Assembly (NCBI GenBank): GCA_008694505.1
Contig: VZDJ01000049.1
Span: 1,766,531-1,830,530, forward strand
Source of the DNA: Cyanoderma ruficeps
Taxonomy: Eukaryota > Chordata > Aves > Passeriformes > Timaliidae
Length of the DNA stretch: 64,000 bases
Direction of reading: 5' to 3'
Part shown: one piece after another, positions 60,322-64,000 of the stretch
How the letters are laid out: every line of letters starts with the position of its first letter
Position numbering within the stretch: position 1 is the stretch's first letter
Position numbers and translations under genes: made by a program
Notes under the pieces: generated by a model
What the model was told of the DNA's origin: nothing
Databases searched by the model: none
What the model saw: only the letters and a program-made list of their open reading frames with translations

Positions 60322-60452
60322 TACTTGGACTTGTCCGTCCTCTCCAATCTGGTGGATCTGGACCTGCTGAGCGTTGGCCAGGGCGTAGTGCAGGGCCTGG
60401 GGCTGGTTCTGCTGCATCTCACTGGAAGCTGACACCGAGCTCTGGGATCCCT
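60322..60452 (-). CDS. BANP: BANP coding exon (most upstream in window), glutamine-rich tail
   Basis: This exon of 131 nt starts with two bases that complete a split codon and then encodes 43 residues, including EMQQNQPQALHYALANAQQ and ending QIHQIGEDGQVQV. The second half matches the C-terminal region of vertebrate BANP as I remember it. The first half (GSQSSVSASSEM) differs from the proline/glutamine stretch I recall in human. The acceptor is a T-rich tract followed by CCAG; the donor is GTA|GTATGT. BANP is a nuclear BEN-domain protein that binds CGCG-type elements and matrix-attachment DNA and regulates transcription. This exon lies after the BEN domain and carries no DNA-binding fold that I can see. 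The preceding exon is outside the window. A second possible acceptor 9 nt inside the exon could shorten the start. Confidence 0.95.
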
Positions 60453-60597
60453 CTGGAAAAAAAGAAACAAAATCCCAGCTTTATTTGATGTTTCTGTTAT
60501 TTTATGTGCATCCCCCAAACCGTTCCTCGAACCCCACAGAAATCAAATCCAGTCAGTGATTCATATTCCATTGATGTTCCTGTGCACGGTGGGCATT

Positions 60598-61009
60598 TCC
60601 TACAAACCCCACAGAATTCCAGAGCCTGGGAGGGCTCCTGTTTGGAATCCAAGGCACCTTTTGGGTTCAAAAAGCACCTTCTGGAATCTCAATCCCAGGT
60701 TCTGCAGCTCTAAAAGTCCCATTAGAGCAAAACCACAGAGCTTTCCAAAGGAATTTAATGTCTTTTTGTCCACCTGAGAGGCTGAGAACAATTTCTGCCA
60801 CCACCACCCCAAGGACACCTTTAAAAACCCACCCTGCCTATGGTGAGAAATGACATTATCAGATAAATCAAGGGAATTGTTAGCCAAGATCCATCCCCTA
60901 CAATTCATATTGACACGTGTGAGGTCTGGAATTGTAGTTGTGAACTCGAAATGACAGGTGGATTCTTGATTTATTAAATTTAAACACACCTCACACTGCA
61001 GAGTGGAAG
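60598..61009. repeat. Unidentified ~400-bp interspersed repeat, copy 1
   Basis: Nearly identical to 63317-63714, in the same orientation, starting TCCTACAAACCCCACAGAAT and ending ACACCTCACACTGCAGAGTG. Copy 1 contains about 23 bp absent from copy 2. No protein domain is seen. Size and dispersal would suit a solo LTR or a non-autonomous element, but I do not recognise the family. It lies about 145 bp upstream of a BANP exon. Confidence 0.85.
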
Positions 61010-62012
61010 TGCTCCTGAAAAGGGACTGTTAAACATAAAAAAATGAGAGTTATCTTCATGTAACAGGGACAAAAACCACCAGGAAAACCTCAGCGGGATT
61101 TCCAGAGGGTAAAAACTCGCATTGGACACATCATAGATCCATTTTGAGGTTTCCCAGCTGCAGGAAAAGGATTCTTCTCCACAGAAGAGGCAAGAGGCAA
61201 GTAAAAAGGACAGAAACCATTAATTTTTAATATCCCTCCTAAATACTCCAAGATTTATTCTGCAAACACACAGTTAGTTCTGCAGGAATGAGCTTTATCC
61301 ACTCAAATATTTTAATGGGAATGTTCTTTAATAAAATCAGCCATTTAAGGGGTGGTTTTTTCCCTCCTGTCTGCAAATGTTTGGGCAAGGAGATAATTTT
61401 GAGGTTTAGGTTTGAGCATGGGAACTGGGAGCTCCAAACCACCAAGTTAATATTTATTTATTTGCTGAAAAGTTGGGTTGTTTAACAATCCAGGCAGCTC
61501 TGGTTCTGTTAACGAGCTGGAACACAAAATTCCAGCCACAAATTTCCACAGGAACCGAGGGAAACACAGATCCAGGTTTTTCTGTCTGTTGGACACACCT
61601 TTAATCCCTCACATCTCAGCAGAGCTTTTACAATTCCTGAAATGCTCCCTGTGCAATTCCAGCTTTTCCTGCACTGTTGTAGACTGGAATTCGCTGCATG
61701 GAATTCCAGGTGGGATTGAGGAATCCCAGCTGGCTGAAAAGTAATGGACATTGTAGAGAAACTGCCCCACCAACCAAATAAAAATGGGATTTTTTCCAAC
61801 TGGGATACCAGTGGCTTTGTCATGACCACTGGGAGGAATGGACATCCTGGAAAAATCCATACCTGAGCCTCCGGCTGTCACTTTTTCTCCCATTTCCATT
61901 AATTTATTCCTAATATTTGATGCAATTCACTCCGCTCTTTGTTTAATTTACAAATAGCATTTTGTTGACTGAGAAAATCCATTGCTATCTGCTCCTTCAG
62001 GGCTCCCAACAG
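61010..62012. other. Intron stretch, nothing recognised
   Basis: No supported feature. Confidence 0.5.
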
Positions 62013-62309
62013 GATCCCCTCAGGATTCTGAGGGACAAATTCCCTCAGGATTTTGGGGAATAAATTCCCTCAGGATTCTGAGAGACAAATTCCCTCAGGA
62101 TTTTGAGGAACAAATTCCCTCAGGATTTTGAGGAACAAATTCCCTCAGGATTTTGAGGGACAAATTCCCTCAGGATTCTGAGGAATAAATTCCCTCAGGA
62201 TTTTGGGGAATAAATTCCCTCAGGATTTTGAGGGACAAATTCCCTCAGGATTCTGAGGGACAAATTCCCTCGGAATTCTGAGGGATATTTTCCCTCAGGA
62301 TTTGTTCTT
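62013..62309. repeat. 25-bp minisatellite, about 12 copies
   Basis: Unit resembles TTCCCTCAGGATTTTGAGGA plus ACAAA, with TTCTGAGG and TTTTGGGG variants interspersed. Confidence 0.94.
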
Positions 62310-63195
62310 TCCTCTGTGTTTCCCAGTCTTTCCCTATGGAATTCGACTGAGCTAAGTTACAACTCGACCTCAGTCAAACCACAGTGTGCAAATACAGAAT
62401 CCTTCATTTATAGTATTTCTTTTCTGATTAAGTTCTGGGATTAAATATTATCAAAGAAATAAAACCCACAGCAGATATATATTTTATATATATTTATGAT
62501 ATTCACATATTGAAATACATTTTTAACTCTAAGGCCTCGAAGTCTTGATTTCTAAGTCACTTTTGGCTTCAGAAGACAGAAATTGTTGTGTTTTTTGGAG
62601 GTGTAAGAGGAGCCACAGCCTGGACAGAATCCTCCTGGACTTCTCCTCTGGTCACCTATAAATAGATTTAAATTTGCCTTCACTGCAACAACCAAAATTG
62701 GGGTTTTTTTTCCTCTGTTTAGTTGGAATTTTTGAGTGTTTTTCTCTCTTAAGAAGAAAGAGGATCCAGCCACTTCTAAAAACAAAACATCCTTTATGAG
62801 TCCTGTTCTTCCCCCCTTCATCAGACAAAGGGAATATTTATCCACTTTTATAAACATTCCCCACTACAAACAAACACAGCCATGAGGAGCAGGCCCAGCC
62901 TGGGGAGAGGAGCTGTCAGCAGGGAGAAATCCCTGGAAACCATCGAGCCTCACATTTCCAGTTTGGATTCCTGGAGAATCCCTGGCAGGAGGAGCCACAG
63001 CTGAAATCCAGAATGTTCCACGAGTTCCCAAGGGACATGAACCCTGCAGTGCCACGTTATCCATGGCATTCCCAAAGAACCTTCAAGGACCTCTGGGGTT
63101 AATTCTCAGCTAAAATCACTTTTCAAGGCAAAATCTTTGGTGTTTTCTAATCCGTTCCTATTCCACTTCCTGTTCATCTGTTGAGGATTTTCACT
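62310..63195. other. Intron stretch, nothing recognised
   Basis: Short TATATA-type run near 62476-62500; otherwise featureless. Confidence 0.5.
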
Positions 63196-63310
63196 TTCAT
63201 GGAATCATGGAATTGTTAAGGGTGGAGAAGACCTTGAAGATCATCAGGTCCAACAGCACCACCATGGTCACCACTGACCACGTCCCCAAGTGCCACATCC
63301 ATGGGCTACA
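63196..63310 (-). mobile_element. CR1 3' fragment, left half of a split copy
   Basis: Reverse-complement CR1 tail: CATGGAATCATGGAATTGTT, GAGAAGACCTTGAAGATCAT and CCCCAAGTGCCACATCCATG. The CR1 match stops here and resumes at about 63722 with the next expected CR1 bases, so this and the right half are one element interrupted by a younger insertion. Confidence 0.88.
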
Positions 63311-63316
63311 TTCATC

Positions 63317-63714
63317 TCCTACAAACCCCACAGAATTCCAAAAAGCTGGGAGAGCTCCTGTTTCCAAAAAGCACCTTCTGGAATCTCAATCCCAGGTTCT
63401 GCAGCTCTAAAAGTCCCATCAGAACAAAACCACAGAGCTTTCCGAAGGAATTCAATGGATTTTTGTCCACCTGAGAGGCTGAGAACAATTTCTGCCACCA
63501 CCACCCCAAGGACACCTTTAAAAACCCATCCTGCCCATGGTGAGAAATGAAATTATCAGATAAATCAAGGGAATGTCCCAATTGTTTGCCAGGATCCATC
63601 CCCTACAATTCATATTGACACGCACGAGGTCTGGAATTGTAGTTGTGAACTCGAAATGACAGGTGGATTCTTGATTTATTAAATTCAAACACACCTCACA
63701 CTGCAGAGTAGAAG
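63317..63714. repeat. Unidentified ~400-bp repeat, copy 2, inserted in a CR1
   Basis: Same family as 60598-61009. The flanking CR1 halves show that it is a discrete insertion with defined ends. The target-site duplication is unclear; CCACA is present on both sides and is only a weak candidate. Confidence 0.85.
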
Positions 63715-63719
63715 AGCCC

Positions 63720-63905
63720 CACAGGATTTTTGGACACTTCCAGGGATGGAGACTCCACCACTGCCCTGGACAAACTATTCCAAGGCTGGACAATCCTTTC
63801 CATGAAGGAATTTTTTCTGATTCCACCCTGACCTTCCCCTGGTGCAACTTTAAGGACATTTCCTCTCATCTTGTCCCCTGGGAGAAGGGACAGATTCTGC
63901 TGGAA
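63720..63905 (-). mobile_element. CR1 3' fragment, right half of a split copy
   Basis: Continues the CR1 of 63196-63310: TTTTTGGACACTTCCAGGGA, GACTCCACCACTGCCCTGGA, GAAGGAATTTTTTCTGATTC, CCCCTGGTGCAACTTTAAGG and TTTCCTCTCATCTTGTCCCC. Confidence 0.9.
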
Positions 63906-64000
63906 TCAAAAATTGATTTCCTGGTGCCCCAGAGCTCCACCCTCACACCTCTCCCTCACAAACAGGGATCCATCTCCTCATGGTAGTCCCAGCAAGGGAA

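Larger units (their letters stand above)
60453..64000 (-). other. BANP: Partial BANP intron, upstream end outside window
   Basis: Sequence upstream of the acceptor at 60453-60454. I searched the minus-strand translations for the residues that should precede the split codon in BANP and found none, so the previous exon lies beyond 64000. Contents: two copies of an unknown repeat, a 25-bp minisatellite and a split CR1. Confidence 0.8.

Noticed and set aside
60600..60989. 129-codon minus-strand frame in the unknown repeat
   Set aside because: The second copy of the repeat has frame-breaking indels, so the frame is not maintained.
1..64000. CRISPR-like arrays
   Set aside because: The tandem arrays have no unique spacers of constant length and lie in a vertebrate intron; they are minisatellites.

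Overview
The window is vertebrate nuclear DNA, most likely from a bird and quite possibly a songbird. It carries many degenerate CR1 LINE 3' ends of the avian type in both orientations, long introns, abundant minisatellites, and one protein-coding gene split by canonical GT/AG introns. There is no operon, phage, CRISPR array, rRNA or tRNA that I can recognise. Three assembly ambiguities are present: a 71-base N gap at 44099-44169 and single N's at 15141 and 49608.

The only gene I can support is the 3' part of BANP (BEN-domain protein, also called SMAR1), on the minus strand. Five coding exons, read from high to low coordinates, join in frame: 60452-60322, 57907-57845, 55713-55669, 9927-9784 and 5351-5280, ending at a TGA. 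They encode about the last 150 residues, a glutamine-rich tail that matches the C-terminus of vertebrate BANP closely as I remember it. The N-terminal part and the DNA-binding BEN domain must lie beyond 64000. The intron between the third and fourth of these exons is 45.7 kb and fills most of the window. A 3' UTR of about 700 nt probably ends after an AATAAA at 4600-4595. Positions 1-4570 are downstream intergenic DNA.

Layout: 1-4570 intergenic (AT-rich start, three minisatellites, one CR1); 4578-5351 terminal exon with 3' UTR; 5352-9783 intron with a striking 0.8-kb homopurine/homopyrimidine 16-bp array and a second purine-rich array ending 9 nt from a splice donor; 9784-9927 a very GC-rich exon; 9928-55668 the giant intron, with about ten CR1 fragments, tandem arrays of 11 to about 190 bp, AT-rich patches and a candidate conserved enhancer; 55669-60452 a cluster of three small exons; 60453-64000 the start of the next upstream intron, with a tandem 25-bp array and two copies of an unidentified roughly 400-bp repeat, one of them nested inside a CR1.

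I see no new multi-gene system. The points most worth a second look are: the exon-by-exon peptide repeat in the BANP tail; the minisatellite abutting a splice donor, with an open reading frame running through it; the extreme GC3 contrast of the adjacent exon; the homopurine array; the nested unknown repeat; and two short transcription-factor-motif clusters that look like conserved non-coding elements. All homology calls are from memory, without database searches.
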